A DNA stretch of 64,000 nucleotides from Coprococcus sp. (GTDB lineage Bacteria; Bacillota_A; Clostridia; Lachnospirales; Lachnospiraceae): assembly GCA_017624085.1 (NCBI GenBank), contig JAGANU010000001.1:42388-106387 (forward strand). Reading direction: 5' to 3'. Position numbers and translations under genes: made by a program. Of this stretch, positions 16,411 through 24,978 are shown piece after piece. Numbering within the stretch: the stretch's first letter is position 1; every line of letters begins with the position of its first letter. The notes beneath the pieces were generated by a model that was not told the origin of the DNA, ran no database searches, and saw only the letters and a list, made by a program, of their open reading frames with translations.

Positions 16411-17190
16411 CTATGCATTTCTAAGCATATTAAGCATGCTCTTTTTGTTCTCTGCTCTCATAAGAGCTTCACCAATCAACACTGCATCTGCTCCCATAGC
16501 CTTTATATCTCTGATATCAGCAGTGGTCTTAACCCCGCTTTCAGAGACAAATAGTATACCTTCCGGGATAAGCTCCCTAAGTCTTCTGCTATTTTCGGTA
16601 TCTACAGTGAAATCCTTCAGATTTCGATTGTTAACGCCTACTATCCTTGCATTTGCCCGAAGTGCCACGCGAGCCTCCTCTTCATTATGCACCTCAACCA
16701 AGGCTGACATTCCAAGCGAATCACATATATCTATATACTTACAAATTTCCTCCTCTGTCAGTATCGAGCAAATTAAAAGCACTGCGGAGGCACCAAGGAG
16801 CTTTGCCTGATAGATCTGATACTCATCAACTGTAAAATCCTTGCGAAGGCACGGAATACATACATTCTCAGAAATCTCCTTCAGGTATGCATCTGAGCCC
16901 ATAAACCACTTAGGTTCCGTCAATACAGATATGCAGTCAGCGCCCGCCATCTCATATTCCCTTGCTATGTCGAGGTACTTAAAATCCGGCTCAATGATCC
17001 CCTTTGACGGAGATGCCTTTTTACACTCACAGATAAAGCTAAGTCCATCCCTCTTAAGTGCCTTTTCAAATTCAAAATCTCCCATCTTCATCGAAAGAGC
17101 ACTTTCCTTTATCTCATCAACACTAACAAGCTTTTTATCCTCTTCCACTCTATACCTTGAATAACGTGAAAGCTCATCTAATATTGTCAT
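16411..17190 (-). CDS. trpC: indole-3-glycerol phosphate synthase
   Basis: A 259-residue TIM barrel enzyme that closes the indole ring. Conserved motifs: FICECKKASPSKG with the catalytic Lys, PCLRKDFTVDEYQIYQAK, GVNNRNLKDF, and the phosphate site FVSESGV with MGADAVLIGEALM. It starts 2 bases after the trpD stop. Confidence 0.97.
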   Translation of the reverse strand: MTILDELSRYSRYRVEEDKKLVSVDEIKESALSMKMGDFEFEKALKRDGLSFICECKKASPSKGIIEPDFKYLDIAREYEMAGADCISVLTEPKWFMGSDAYLKEISENVCIPCLRKDFTVDEYQIYQAKLLGASAVLLICSILTEEEICKYIDICDSLGMSALVEVHNEEEARVALRANARIVGVNNRNLKDFTVDTENSRRLRELIPEGILFVSESGVKTTADIRDIKAMGADAVLIGEALMRAENKKSMLNMLRNA

Positions 17191-17192
17191 TC

Positions 17193-18218
17193 CTATTCCT
17201 CCGGGCGGTTGCTTACTTCTATAAATTTATTAAGTGTATCAAGAGCTTTTCCGGAATCAATAAGCTCTGCTGCAAGCTTAATTCCCTCTTCCATGCTGAC
17301 AGCCTTTCCTCCAATATAAAGAGCTGCTCCGGCATTCATAAGCACCGCATCTCTCTTTGGTCCCTTTTCGCCCTTAAGGAGTGCAAGTGTAATCTGTGCA
17401 TTTTCCTCAGGTGTACCACCCTTAAGCTCATCCTTTGTACAACGCTTAAAGCCAAACTGCTCAGGGGTAATAACAAATGACTTAAACCATCCATCTCTTA
17501 TCTCACAAATCTTTGTTGGGGCGCTCATTGATATTTCATCCAGCTTATCCTTGCCATAAACAACCATTCCACGCTTAATGCCAAGACTTACAAGAACCTG
17601 GGCAAGTGGCTCAACAAGGTACTCATCATATACTCCAAGCAACTGCATCGATGGAGAACCCGGATTGGTAAGAGGGCCAAGTATGTTAAATACAGTTCTA
17701 AAGCCAAGCTCCCTTCTAATTGCACCTACATACTTCATAGATGAATGATATTTCTGCGCAAAGAAGAAACACATACCAACTTCATTAAGGAGCTCTACGC
17801 ACCTAGAAGGACTCTGGGTTATATTTACACCAAGTGCCTCAAGGCAATCTGCTGTTCCGCAAAGTGACGAAGCTGCTCTGTTACCGTGCTTTGCTACCTT
17901 CATTCCACCCGCAGCTGCAACAAGAGCTGATGTTGTAGATATATTAAAGCTCTGTGCATTATCTCCACCTGTACCAACTATCTCGAAGAGCTCCATGTCT
18001 GTCTCAACTTTTGTAGCGTGATCTCTCATGGCAGCTGCGCAGCCTGCAATCTCATCGGTTGTCTCTGCTTTCGCACTTTTAGTTGACAGTGCAGCAAGAA
18101 AAGCAGCGTTCTGAGTAGGTGTTGTCTCTCCACTCATTATCTCATTCATTACAGAGTATGCCTCATTGTACGTAAGATCTTCCTTGTTTACTATTTTTAC
18201 TATAGCTTCCTTAATCAT
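17193..18218 (-). CDS. trpD: anthranilate phosphoribosyltransferase
   Basis: A 341-residue enzyme transferring phosphoribose from PRPP to anthranilate. The PRPP loop is [17 protein letters not shown], and [20 protein letters not shown] is the second conserved motif. It is not fused to the glutaminase: trpG is a separate gene 3 bases upstream. Confidence 0.97.
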   Translation of the reverse strand: MIKEAIVKIVNKEDLTYNEAYSVMNEIMSGETTPTQNAAFLAALSTKSAKAETTDEIAGCAAAMRDHATKVETDMELFEIVGTGGDNAQSFNISTTSALVAAAGGMKVAKHGNRAASSLCGTADCLEALGVNITQSPSRCVELLNEVGMCFFFAQKYHSSMKYVGAIRRELGFRTVFNILGPLTNPGSPSMQLLGVYDEYLVEPLAQVLVSLGIKRGMVVYGKDKLDEISMSAPTKICEIRDGWFKSFVITPEQFGFKRCTKDELKGGTPEENAQITLALLKGEKGPKRDAVLMNAGAALYIGGKAVSMEEGIKLAAELIDSGKALDTLNKFIEVSNRPEE

Positions 18219-18221
18219 AAT

Positions 18222-18791
18222 CTACATCTCCTTTATAAAATTATATAACATTTGCTTACCATCAGGAGTCATAATCGATTCCGGATGGAATTGAACTCCA
18301 TATATATCATATTTGTCATGCTTTACTGCCATTATTTCACCATCTGTAGTGGTTGCGGTAACCTTAAGGCACTCCGGTATGGTGTCGGCAGCTGCAGCCA
18401 GCGAATGATAACGTGCAACCTTTGCATGCTCCGGACATCCCTTAAAAAGGGTACATGTTGTATCAAAGCTTACATCCGACTGTTTTCCATGCATCAATTC
18501 ACGGGCGTATGTTACGGTTGCGCCAAATGCGGTGCAGATTGCCTGATGTCCCAGGCACACACCAAGAATAGGTATCTCTCCGCCAAGCTTCTTTACTACA
18601 TCAATGATTATTCCTGCGTCCTCCGGTCTTCCCGGACCGGGGGACAATATAATGCGCTCCGGCTTTAACTCTCTTATCTCATCTATCGTTAGTTCGTCAT
18701 TTCGAATGACCTTTATATCCGGATTTATCTCCCCCACAAGCTGAAAAAGATTATATGAAAAGCTATCATAATTATCTATTAACAAAATCAT
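18222..18791 (-). CDS. trpG: anthranilate synthase glutamine amidotransferase component
   Basis: A 189-residue class I glutaminase that feeds ammonia to TrpE. Catalytic Cys is in GVCLGHQAIC, and His-Glu in GVQFHPESIMT. Its ATG overlaps the TGA stop of trpE (ATGA), so translation of the two subunits is coupled. In some Firmicutes the same protein also serves PabB; no folate genes are near here. Confidence 0.97.
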   Translation of the reverse strand: MILLIDNYDSFSYNLFQLVGEINPDIKVIRNDELTIDEIRELKPERIILSPGPGRPEDAGIIIDVVKKLGGEIPILGVCLGHQAICTAFGATVTYARELMHGKQSDVSFDTTCTLFKGCPEHAKVARYHSLAAAADTIPECLKVTATTTDGEIMAVKHDKYDIYGVQFHPESIMTPDGKQMLYNFIKEM

Positions 18792-20254
18792 ACGTCTTCC
18801 TCCTGTGCAATCTCTAGTGCCTTAAGTGAAGCCTTAGCCTTGTTCAGGCACTCCTGATATTCCATTTCCGGAACAGAATCAGCGACAATTCCTGCTCCAC
18901 TTCTCACAAATACCTTTCCATTTTTCTTATATGCAATTCTTATTGCAATACAAGTATCCATGTTTCCGGTAAAATCTATATATCCTATTGCTCCGCCATA
19001 TATGCCTCTCTTGTTATTCTCAAGCTCCCCTATAAGCTGACAGGCTCTTATCTTCGGAGCCCCGGAAAGTGTTCCTGCAGGAAGGACAGCCTCTATAGCA
19101 TCAAGAGCGTCATAGCCTTCCTTTATTTCGCCCCTGACTGTAGAGCCTATATGCATCACGTGGGAATAACGTTCTATTGAATGAAGCTTTTCAACCTTTA
19201 CCGTTCCAAATGTACTTATTTTACCAAGATCATTTCTTCCAAGATCAACAAGCATATTATGCTCTGCCAGCTCCTTTTCATCTGAAAGAAGCTCCGCCTC
19301 CAGTCGCTTGTCTTCCTCATCGTTTTTCCCTCTCGGCCTTGTTCCGGCAAGAGGGAAGGTGTGCAGCACACCATTTTCAAGCTTAACAAGTGTTTCAGGA
19401 GAAGCACCGGCCACCTCAACATCGGTACCTGAAAAATAGAACATATACGGTGACGGATTGATTGTTCTAAGCACTCTGTATGTATCAAAGAGACTTCCCT
19501 CAAACGGAGCTGAAAGTCTGTTTGACAGTACTATCTGAAAAATATCTCCTTCCTTAATATGGTGTTTCGCCTTCTTTACCATATCGCAATATCTTTCCTT
19601 GTCAAAAAGCGGTGTCACCTCTCCCAAAAGCCTTCCACCCATGTTTTGCTTTTTATCACCATGTAGCAAAAGCTCCTTTAACTGCTTGAGCTCAACAATC
19701 GCTTTATTGTACCCTGTTTCAATATCATCCAGCTTCATATTTACAATAAGAACAATCTTCTGACACAGATGATCAAAAGCTATAACCTTGTCAAAAAGCA
19801 TGAGGTCCACATCCTTGAATTCCTCCGTATCCTCTACATTACATCTGACTGAAGGCTCCTTATAACCAAGATAATCATAAGAAAAATATCCCACAAGTCC
19901 GCCGGTAAATGAAGGCAGATTATTTAGTCGCGGACTTCTGTAATCAGATAAAATCTGTCTAATATACTCCGAAGGATTGTCCGTCTTAACGTTCAGATTT
20001 CCAATCTTCATTTCTCCATCAATACATGTTATCTCAAGCTTTGGATCAAAGCCTAAAAACGTGTACCTTCCCCATGACTCATTTGCCTGTGCTGACTCCA
20101 GCATATAACAGTGCGTTGAAACATTTTGAAGAATCCTCATAGTCTCAATAGGTGTGATAAAATCAGACAGAAGCTCTGTGCTTACAGGAAGTATGTTGTA
20201 TTTTCCTGTAGCTGCAATCTCTTGGACTTCTGTCTTTGTAGGTGAAATATTCAT
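18788..20254 (-). CDS. trpE: anthranilate synthase component I
   Basis: A 488-residue chorismate-utilising enzyme. The N-terminal [18 protein letters not shown] contains the LES motif that binds inhibitory tryptophan, so allosteric feedback is expected. The C-terminal catalytic part has [27 protein letters not shown], and [11 protein letters not shown] place the start at ATG 20254, 8 bases from GGAGG; the in-frame GTG at 20269 overlaps the ribosome site. It is the first gene of trpEGDCFBA and is preceded by a T-box leader. Confidence 0.97.
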   Translation of the reverse strand: MNISPTKTEVQEIAATGKYNILPVSTELLSDFITPIETMRILQNVSTHCYMLESAQANESWGRYTFLGFDPKLEITCIDGEMKIGNLNVKTDNPSEYIRQILSDYRSPRLNNLPSFTGGLVGYFSYDYLGYKEPSVRCNVEDTEEFKDVDLMLFDKVIAFDHLCQKIVLIVNMKLDDIETGYNKAIVELKQLKELLLHGDKKQNMGGRLLGEVTPLFDKERYCDMVKKAKHHIKEGDIFQIVLSNRLSAPFEGSLFDTYRVLRTINPSPYMFYFSGTDVEVAGASPETLVKLENGVLHTFPLAGTRPRGKNDEEDKRLEAELLSDEKELAEHNMLVDLGRNDLGKISTFGTVKVEKLHSIERYSHVMHIGSTVRGEIKEGYDALDAIEAVLPAGTLSGAPKIRACQLIGELENNKRGIYGGAIGYIDFTGNMDTCIAIRIAYKKNGKVFVRSGAGIVADSVPEMEYQECLNKAKASLKALEIAQEEDV

Positions 20255-20596
20255 AAGCATGCCCTCCACAAAAAAAATCCTCTGCTATTTCTGTCAGAGG
20301 AATAAAAAAATCCTTGACAGAATAATAAAATCTGTCAAGGACGGATAATCTAATATAATCCGCGGTGCCACCTTGAATTCACGAATACTCGTGCACTTTG
20401 CAGGATACAAACATATCCCTGGCAATTAACGTATGCCATAACGTCGCAGAATACTCTGGATATAAGCATCCATTTGACTGCGCCCTCCGCGGTCCATTTG
20501 ATAATGTGTATCTAACCTGACTCTCAGCAACACAGGCTCTCTGTATAGGCATCACTACCGTTATCTCCGCTTCAACGGTTTAATCTACTAAATTCT
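20255..20596 (-). promoter_or_regulatory. T-box riboswitch (Trp specifier) of the trp operon
   Basis: A tRNA-sensing leader of about 340 nt. The diagnostic antiterminator motif AAGGTGGCACCGCGGA is at 20359-20374 (minus strand). Upstream are the AGAGAGCC-type and GTTGCTGAGAG segments of stem I. The specifier is most likely UGG (Trp) at 20494-20496, in AAATGGACC; a second AAATGG stands at 20470-20475. The UGGC of the T-box pairs with GCCA, and the tRNA-Trp encoded at 63885-63955 has discriminator G, which fits. Uncharged tRNA-Trp would block the terminator at 20304-20340 and allow transcription of trpEGDCFBA. Confidence 0.95.
20304..20340 (-). terminator. T-box-controlled terminator
   Basis: Perfect 10-bp arms (20312-20321 and 20331-20340) followed on the minus strand by A and seven T residues, 50 bases before the trpE start. 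It is the expected alternative to the antiterminator formed by the T-box sequence just upstream. Confidence 0.93.
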
Positions 20597-20602
20597 TAAA
20601 CA

Positions 20603-20631
20603 ATCATAGCACTGCAATGCATGCTTGTCAA
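20603..20631 (-). promoter_or_regulatory. trp operon promoter
   Basis: On the minus strand TTGACA (20631-20626), spacer of exactly 17, and TATGAT (20608-20603). It overlaps the last codons of the neighbouring DUF3592-like gene. Transcription would start near 20596, giving a leader of about 340 nt. Confidence 0.85.
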
Positions 20632-21200
20632 CTATATTTTATTCCCTCTTTTGCAAGCATGGCCTTGTCCCTTTTCTTTTGAATTCTCCACAATACAAAC
20701 AAGACAAGAATGTATATGATAATTAGCAATGAATTGCCCGCAAGCGGTAACATCAACAGAATCAATCTCATGTTGATTTCCTGTGCAGTGGCTGATTTTT
20801 CTCCCTTGGCGTAGACCTCAATAGTATCTCCCACCTTGTACATCGCCTCTCGTGCATCTTCAACCTCTTTATCCCTGTCAGCCATATGATCAAATGAGCC
20901 ACCGCCCAGATAAACATCAGCAGAACCTGTATACTCAGCCCCACCCTGTGTATACCTATACTCAACAGGCTGTGTCACTTTGAGATTATATGTAACATCA
21001 AGGGTACGACCTTCTGTTGTATCTTCGTGCTGAGTATACTCACATACCATATCGGATGCAGCTGTTATCTCTGCATTGATCTTATCATATGACGCATATA
21101 TCTTGGCACTTATATACCTTGGCAGCATAAATGCAGTTGCCACCACAATAACCAGTCCCCATAAAATTAATACGATCTTCATTGACGGATTCTTTGTCAT
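20628..21200 (-). CDS. DUF3592-like membrane protein
   Basis: A protein of about 190 residues with one membrane helix at each end (MKIVLILWGLVIVVATAFML and NSLLIIIYILVLFVLWRIQ) and an extracytoplasmic beta-rich domain between them. The middle part (VTYNLKVTQPVEYRYTQGG, then KVGDTIEVYAKGEK) has the layout of DUF3592 proteins. Function is unknown. The start is either ATG 21200 (8 bases from GGGGA) or 21206. Its stop codon lies within the trp promoter, so the two transcription units abut. Confidence 0.6.
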   Translation of the reverse strand: MTKNPSMKIVLILWGLVIVVATAFMLPRYISAKIYASYDKINAEITAASDMVCEYTQHEDTTEGRTLDVTYNLKVTQPVEYRYTQGGAEYTGSADVYLGGGSFDHMADRDKEVEDAREAMYKVGDTIEVYAKGEKSATAQEINMRLILLMLPLAGNSLLIIIYILVLFVLWRIQKKRDKAMLAKEGIKYS

Positions 21201-21360
21201 AACCATATTCCCCTATTATTTCTCACCTATTATTTAAGTAACCTGCATTGCAAATTGACTCGTTACATAAACATTATATAGTCTTAACCGCCAGGCAGCA
21301 ACAGTCCTAACGACATTTTACCTAATCAACACACAGGGCATATAATCTCTTTACATAGCA

Positions 21361-21708
21361 TCAATCCGCCCAATCCAGCTGTGCTTCATTAATTCCAAGT
21401 TCTCTACATTTGTTTATTACTTTCTCTTTTTCCAGGCTGTTTCCAATTGTATATGAAAGTACATGATCCTTCAGCACTATAATCTTCGTTTTTCCGTTCT
21501 TCATGTCCACATACCATGGCATAGCCTTACTATCCTTAAGTACCTTCGATAATCTCTCCGGGAAGTCCTCATATTCACTTTCATATGTAATTGCAGTCCA
21601 ATACTTTGGTATATTATCCGTACGCCAAAGCTCAACCTGAAGCACATTCAGACAATCTAGTATTGTTTCATCTGACAAACTTTCCTTTATAATCAATCCT
21701 TTGTACAT
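21361..21708 (-). CDS. conserved small protein of unknown function
   Basis: A 115-residue soluble protein, not recognised. It is rich in charged and aromatic residues, without Cys pairs, signal peptide or membrane helix; the fold looks alpha/beta (LSDETILDCLNVLQVELW, then GKTKIIVLKDHVLSYTIGN, a strand pair, then a helix). The ribosome site AAGGAG is well placed for ATG 21708. It stands between the DUF3592-like gene and yaaA on the same strand, with gaps of 150 and 70 bases. Confidence 0.7.
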   Translation of the reverse strand: MYKGLIIKESLSDETILDCLNVLQVELWRTDNIPKYWTAITYESEYEDFPERLSKVLKDSKAMPWYVDMKNGKTKIIVLKDHVLSYTIGNSLEKEKVINKCRELGINEAQLDWAD

Positions 21709-21779
21709 ATATTTCTCCTTGCAAAAATAGTATATAAACCCACTACTCCGATTATTCTTTTCCCTGCATGTAACAATAA

Positions 21780-22523
21780 CTAGCCTTTGACAAATACATA
21801 CTCTGAAGGGTTCGACAACTCCTTTCTATATATATATCCAAGCCTGTCAAAGTACATAAGCTCATCCGGAGTTTGAACATTATTCTCAGCCATAAACCGA
21901 ACCATCTCTCCTCTTGCCATCTTAGCATATGTTCCCTTTGTAACAAGCCTTCCACTCACATTTTCACAGAAAGAAATGGTTATAAATCTGTCATCAGTTG
22001 TCACATACTTCTCTATACATTTGGAGTATTCCTTTGATGCCAGATTAATAATAATTCTGCTGTCATCTATAACTGCATCGTACAGATCTCTTCCCCAAAA
22101 TTCATAGAGATTCTTCGTTCCGTCTATATGGGCCTTTGCCTGCATCTCCAGTCTGTATGGCGTGACACCGTCCATGGCCTTAAGTACTCCATAAAATGCA
22201 GACAGTATACACAGATGCTCCTGAACATAATTAAAGTGTCCATACTCAAATACAGCCGGTGCCATATACTGATATGCTATGCCCTCGTAAGCAAGCACCG
22301 CCGGAGTAAGACTGTTTCTTAGATCCATATTACCCAGGCGCTCCACATTCTCGTCAACTATTTTGTCGCTGCATCCCCACAGCTTCTTAAGTTCATCCCT
22401 GGAGCTATTCTTAAGCCAGCTCATGATCTGTTCTGTCCTGTCAATATAAACCGGTAATCCTAAAGGCTCCGGACTATCAGTATCTATTTTCATCTTTTTA
22501 GCCGGTGAAAGTATAATCTTCAT
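21780..22523 (-). CDS. yaaA: YaaA family protein (peroxide stress / UPF0246)
   Basis: A 247-residue member of the YaaA (DUF328/UPF0246) family; the E. coli protein lowers free iron and protects DNA under peroxide stress. Conserved parts: the start MKIILSPAKKM, PAVLAYEGIAYQYM, LCILSAFYGVLKAMDGVTPY RLEM region, NLASKEYSKCI and VTKGTYAKMARGEMVRF. The start is ATG 22523 with AGGAG 8 bases upstream; an extension to 22640 seen in frame lacks a ribosome site and the family begins at MKI. Confidence 0.93.
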   Translation of the reverse strand: MKIILSPAKKMKIDTDSPEPLGLPVYIDRTEQIMSWLKNSSRDELKKLWGCSDKIVDENVERLGNMDLRNSLTPAVLAYEGIAYQYMAPAVFEYGHFNYVQEHLCILSAFYGVLKAMDGVTPYRLEMQAKAHIDGTKNLYEFWGRDLYDAVIDDSRIIINLASKEYSKCIEKYVTTDDRFITISFCENVSGRLVTKGTYAKMARGEMVRFMAENNVQTPDELMYFDRLGYIYRKELSNPSEYVFVKG

Positions 22524-22641
22524 CTCACAATCTCCTACTTCATCATATGTATAAGAACAATTCTTCGTAAAAACAACGAGTAATTTCCGTTGTTTTAGTA
22601 AACTCAGATTATCAAAATAATCACGCAAGGAGGAAAACATT

Positions 22642-22929
22642 ATGTTTTACAACAATAACGCGAAAGAGCAGGACGGTGCCTGCGCCCGTGACATATGGAA
22701 ATTATACCACATGTCACCACTCAATTCATACTTTACTTTGTACATGCACGATGAAAACAATGATATTCGTGAGCTGGGTTTCAACAAATATATGGAAAAT
22801 GAAAGAATCCCCGGTGAGCGGGACATGAAGAGACTCCTTGGTTCATATCAATTATCTGAATACAGAAGTGTTCAGGTAATATGGAACAAGGGTTTCGGCA
22901 ACTCTATACAGGTTCATGTATTCCTGTAA
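22642..22929 (+). CDS. small conserved protein of unknown function
   Basis: A 95-residue protein transcribed on its own from the plus strand among minus-strand genes. AAGGAGG is 8 bases before ATG 22642, and an intrinsic terminator follows 5 bases after the stop, so it is a complete monocistronic unit. It is soluble and charged; notable words are YFTLYMHDENNDIRELGFNKY and ERDMKRLLGSYQLSEYRSVQ. No family is recognised. Confidence 0.72.
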   Translation: MFYNNNAKEQDGACARDIWKLYHMSPLNSYFTLYMHDENNDIRELGFNKYMENERIPGERDMKRLLGSYQLSEYRSVQVIWNKGFGNSIQVHVFL

Positions 22930-22934
22930 GAAAA

Positions 22935-22970
22935 GACAGCCTAACCATATGTTTCGGTTAGGCTGTCCTT
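22935..22970 (+). terminator. intrinsic terminator of the 95-residue gene
   Basis: Perfect 12-bp arms (22935-22946 and 22956-22967) with a 9-base loop, followed by CTTT. The left flank has an A-run, so it may also end the convergent DUF1653 transcript. Confidence 0.8.
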
Positions 22971-22987
22971 TAAGCATCTACCCCATA

Positions 22988-23263
22988 CTACATGCCAGGA
23001 AATAGCTCTGTGTCAACAACCTCAAAGCGATACTGCTGCTTCACATCAGGATATTTCTCGCGATCCACCAAGCTCACAAACATATCATATGGTCTTGCAC
23101 AGGTCTTGTATGGTGGATACAAGGCCTGATATATTACCAGCTTCTCCCCATTCTCTGTGTGCTGTGCAAATGCTAAAATTCTATAAAGGTATTCTGCAGT
23201 ATTCTGATCTACATACGCTCTCTTAAAATGTTTTACTGTGTCACCTATCTTGAAACGTTCCAT
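22988..23263 (-). CDS. DUF1653 domain protein
   Basis: A 91-residue protein consisting of a DUF1653 domain (small beta barrel-like fold, function unknown). Family words: LYRILAFAQHTENGEKLVIYQALY followed by KTCARPYDMFVSLVD and a terminal RFEVVD. It lies 32 bases after the NUDIX gene on the same strand. Confidence 0.82.
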   Translation of the reverse strand: MERFKIGDTVKHFKRAYVDQNTAEYLYRILAFAQHTENGEKLVIYQALYPPYKTCARPYDMFVSLVDREKYPDVKQQYRFEVVDTELFPGM

Positions 23264-23295
23264 AATTTTGTTGCCCTCTATTTTGTCTTTTGTAA

Positions 23296-23757
23296 TTAGT
23301 ATATATTTAAAACATGTGACACTAGCTCATTTCCTTCATACACAAGCTTGAGGGAGAAGAACCTTTCGTCATCACTCATCAGCTGCTTTAGGAATATGGC
23401 ATCTCCGGACCAGGTTGGAAGTGTAGGGACAATAGACTTATCTACCCACTCAAGGTCTCCCTCGCTACATGTAATAATTTCACCCTCATACCCATCTGCT
23501 GTAAAAAGACACATGAGCTCATTTTCATATTCATTGCTTATAAAGGTCACAAGCCCTCTAAACTTATATGAAGTAAGAGTAAGCCCTGTCTCCTCCTTTA
23601 CCTCCCGAAGTACACAATCCTCAGGGCTCTCTCCTTCCTCGGCATGTCCACCCACACCTATCCATTTATCCTTATTTATATCATTCTCCTTCTTTGTTCT
23701 GTGAAGCATCAGATATTTGCCATCATGTTCTATATAACACAAAGTTGTTATCTTCAT
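23296..23757 (-). CDS. NUDIX hydrolase, MutT/8-oxo-dGTP type
   Basis: A 153-residue NUDIX protein that probably hydrolyses an oxidised nucleoside triphosphate. The NUDIX box is complete: GHAEEGESPEDCVLREVKEE followed by TGLTL, with the REVKEE metal-binding glutamates. The N-terminal TTLCYIEHDGKYLMLHRTKK and KDKWIGVGG match Firmicute MutT/YjhB-like proteins. The start is ATG 23757, 8 bases from GGAG; an in-frame extension to 23790 runs through a dispersed repeat and is rejected. Confidence 0.9.
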   Translation of the reverse strand: MKITTLCYIEHDGKYLMLHRTKKENDINKDKWIGVGGHAEEGESPEDCVLREVKEETGLTLTSYKFRGLVTFISNEYENELMCLFTADGYEGEIITCSEGDLEWVDKSIVPTLPTWSGDAIFLKQLMSDDERFFSLKLVYEGNELVSHVLNIY

Positions 23758-23772
23758 ATTCTTTCTCCCTGG

Positions 23773-23813
23773 GGACGTTCCTTTTGTCATAGGGATTGTC
23801 CCTTTGTCTTATT
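23773..23813. repeat. short dispersed repeat, copy B (double)
   Basis: GGGGACGTTCCTTTTGTC (23773-23790) is the same word found inverted at 13793-13813, and a degenerate second copy, GGGATTGTCCCTTTGTCTTA, follows at 23794-23813. It lies upstream of the NUDIX gene. The look is that of the small REP-like GGGACG...TTTTGTC elements I recall from Clostridia genomes. Confidence 0.7.
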
Positions 23814-23949
23814 ATTCCAGAGCTTCTCCAATCCGTGACAAAATATCCTTCTGTATTCCATACAATATGATTGTGTCACATAATAAGAAATTCACATTGG
23901 CAATTGGCTCTCCTTATTACAAATGTGTCATACCAGCTGGTACCATAAA

Positions 23950-24651
23950 TTAATCTCTACTTCTGCCACCAAACAACATTACTAGTCTCAGAAGCTGAAG
24001 CACCGCAGATATCATTGCTGCAACATATGTCATTGCTGCTGCTGAAAGCACCTTTCTTGCACCCTTCATCTCATCATCATAGAGAATTCCACTTGAAGAA
24101 AGAATTGCAAGAGCTCTTCTGGACGCATTAAACTCAACAGGGAGAGTGATAAACTGAAGTGCCACCACTACTGTGAACATAATAATTCCTATGGTAATAA
24201 GATAATCAACCTTTGGAATAAGAATACCTATGAGGATAAGTGGCCAGGAAAGGGTTGAACCTATATTTGCAACAGGAATAATAGCATGACGAAGCACAAG
24301 GGGAGCATAATGCTGCTGATGCTGTATTGCATGTCCACACTCATGTGCTGCAACTCCTATGGCTGCAATAGAGCTCTTACCATACACACTGTCGGACAAA
24401 TTAAGAGTCATCTTACCCGGATTGAAGTTGTCGGTAAGATGTCCACTTGTATGCCGAATTGCTACATTTGTAATTCCGGCATTTCTGAGAATCATGGCAG
24501 CTACCTGTTCTGCTGTGTAACCCGATCTGGCAAGGTTCTTCTCATATCTTGCAAATGTGCTCTTAACCTTTGCTGATGCAATAAGGCAAAGCACAACTCC
24601 TATAAGAACTAAAAAATATGTTGGATCCCAATAATAATAACCATATGGCAT
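23950..24651 (-). CDS. membrane zinc metallopeptidase, YugP family
   Basis: A 233-residue member of the DUF232/YugP neutral zinc metallopeptidase family. The zinc motif HECGHAIQHQQ (HExGH) lies near residue 113 and is preceded by the Ser/Asn-rich strand MTLNLSDSVYGKSSIAAIGV. Membrane helices flank it at the N terminus and at residues about 130-175, so the active site is near the membrane. The start is ATG 24651 with AAGGAAGG 7 bases upstream. Substrate unknown. Confidence 0.9.
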   Translation of the reverse strand: MPYGYYYWDPTYFLVLIGVVLCLIASAKVKSTFARYEKNLARSGYTAEQVAAMILRNAGITNVAIRHTSGHLTDNFNPGKMTLNLSDSVYGKSSIAAIGVAAHECGHAIQHQQHYAPLVLRHAIIPVANIGSTLSWPLILIGILIPKVDYLITIGIIMFTVVVALQFITLPVEFNASRRALAILSSSGILYDDEMKGARKVLSAAAMTYVAAMISAVLQLLRLVMLFGGRSRD

Positions 24652-24870
24652 AAACAAACCTTCCTTTCATAACTGTATTATGTGTGTAGCGTGCCCTACT
24701 ATTTAAGGGAGTCTCAATAAATACACATTAATCCCATAAATGCATTCACACAAACTGATTATAATACATTTTATATTTATTGTTCAATCTTATCCCTATA
24801 TTTATATTTTCCCTTATAGTATCCAAATACACACGATAAACATAGTATGTAACTAATTCCGCATAATTAC

Positions 24871-24922
24871 AGAAGCCCCGTCCCTGAAAAAGCAACAGAA
24901 GCCCCGTCCCTGAAAAAGCAAA
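24871..24922. repeat. 26-bp tandem duplication
   Basis: Two adjacent copies of a 26-base unit that begins AGAAGCCCCGTCCCTGAAAA (24871-24896 and 24897-24922, the last base or two differing). It sits just after the terminator of the giant surface protein gene. The 327-base gap 24652-24978 otherwise holds AT-rich sequence with the promoter region of the metallopeptidase gene and this terminator; no small gene was seen. Confidence 0.85.
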
Positions 24923-24923
24923 A

Positions 24924-24953
24924 CTCACCTGAAGGTGTTATCCTCCAGGTGAG
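24924..24953 (-). terminator. terminator of the giant surface protein gene
   Basis: 8-bp arms (24924-24931 and 24946-24953) with a 14-base loop that itself has paired ends, followed on the minus strand by TTTTGCTTTTTC. It begins 25 bases after the stop codon. Confidence 0.8.
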
Positions 24954-24978
24954 CTATTTTTTGTGTTAACACTAACAA

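Noticed and set aside
22524..22640. N-terminal extension of yaaA by 39 codons
   Set aside because: The family begins at MKIILSPAKKM, which has a good ribosome site; the extension has none and lies in the divergent promoter region.
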